Positions 63,540 through 64,000 of a stretch of DNA of 64,000 nucleotides are shown here, piece by piece (the stretch's first letter is position 1; each line of letters opens with the position of its first letter). Below the pieces are notes generated by a model, which was not told where the DNA came from, searched no databases, and saw only the letters and a list, made by a program, of their open reading frames with translations. A program made the translations under genes and the position numbers. This stretch comes from Amycolatopsis nivea (GTDB lineage Bacteria; Actinomycetota; Actinomycetes; Mycobacteriales; Pseudonocardiaceae). Where the stretch lies: contig NZ_SDLT01000037.1 of the NCBI RefSeq assembly GCF_004522235.1, positions 1 through 64,000 of the forward strand, in the 5' to 3' direction.

Positions 63540-64000
63540 CAGGCACCGGTGGGTCCGACGACGACAAAGGCCTGTGGGGGACCATCTGGGGCGGACTCAA
63601 GGATTTCGGGGAGACTGTCTACGAGGTCTCCGGCGCGAAGGACTTAGTGGACGGCTGCTTCCGCGATCCCGCTGTCGTCGGGTGCATCAAGGGTGTGCTC
63701 GAGGTCGGGGTCGTGTTCGTCCCCGGCGGTGCCGCGGTCAGGGGCGGGGAATTGGCCGTCGCAGGCGGTGCTCGTCTTATCGAGGGCGAGGTCGGTGCGG
63801 GAAGCCTTGCCTTCGTGGTAGAGCCAAGCCGCGAGGCGGCGAAAGCTGCGGCATACGACCGTGCGGGAGTGCCTGCGGGTGCTCAACCTGACGCCGTATG
63901 GATGGTTGGCGACGACATAACCCGCCGTGGAACGCCGGACTCTCGATACGATGCGAATAACCTCGGCGCTCACGGCAACTGCGAGCAATTCGAAACTGAA
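63540..64000 (+). pseudogene. C-terminal part of a polymorphic-toxin-like gene, runs off the window
   Basis: A frame open to the right edge encodes GLWGTIWGGLKDFGETVYEV, SGAKDLVDGCFRDPAVVGCI, a hydrophobic VVFVPGGAAV segment and AAYDRAGVPAGAQPDAVWMV then GDDITRRGTPDSRYDANNLG. The first part resembles pre-toxin linkers of RHS/ESX polymorphic toxins, the end a nuclease-type toxin domain. No start codon lies in frame between the previous stop (63314) and 63568; a Pro/Ala/Thr-rich linker is found in another frame at 63327-63560, implying a frameshift. The 3' end is not visible. Confidence 0.55.

Overview
The window is chromosomal DNA from a high-GC actinobacterium. Reading frames are strongly G/C-ending in the third position, GTG and TTG starts are common, and genes are often joined by 4-base ATGA or GTGA overlaps. 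The gene content (WhiG sigma factor, KhpA, DUF2469, GlnR-type sites before amt-glnB-glnD, ESX-type secreted proteins, DgdA/DgdR) fits the Pseudonocardiaceae, most likely Amycolatopsis or a close relative. The genus is inference. No tRNA, rRNA, insertion sequence, CRISPR array or complete prophage was seen.

Layout. 1-2345: the 5' part of an FtsW/RodA gene, a DUF998 membrane protein and tatB. 2382-9069: a urate catabolic locus. uraD, hiuH, uricase, an NCS2 permease and a TetR gene run leftwards; a small HTH regulator runs left and allB and alc run right from a shared control region at 6609-6716. Together they take urate to ureidoglycolate and urea. 9140-11814: an EspC/WXG100-type pair, the second with a long His/Asp-rich repeat tract, and a small membrane protein. 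11848-13592: a ribbon-helix-helix gene with an apparent leaderless promoter and CTAG repeats, a VOC protein, a methyltransferase and a frameshifted gene. 13612-16722: a leftward operon rlmA, GNAT, metY, CoA-binding protein. 16776-20906: amt-glnB-glnD behind GlnR-like half-sites.

21087-28600: a hypothetical gene, an ABC exporter with MarR, ffh with a coupled amidohydrolase, and two CPBP proteases, with two copies of a 55-base palindrome. 28767-46692: the conserved actinobacterial block rpsP-khpA-rimM-(secreted protein)-trmD-rplS-lepB-rnhB-DUF2469-yraN-comM-dprA-xerC-whiG-(M23 peptidase, opposite strand)-rpsB-tsf-pyrH-frr-cdsA.

46709-59630: accessory genes: VOC protein, methyltransferase, PadR, a Clostridia-like glutamyl-tRNA synthetase, a two-component system, a penicillin-acylase-family enzyme, the dgdA/dgdR pair, a nitronate monooxygenase and HxlR. 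59665-61011: a possible sortase substrate with a papain-like protease. 61401-62813: rlmN and a small gene. From about 63146 to the end lie decayed remnants of a restriction-endonuclease-like gene and a polymorphic-toxin C-terminus.

The most notable items are the ESX pair with its H/D-rich repeats, the RHH gene with CTAG repeats over its promoter, the paired putative operators at the allB, dgdA and HxlR loci, the (CAGCC)16 tract before dprA, paired DnaA boxes upstream of rpsB, and the mosaic codon usage inside rlmN.
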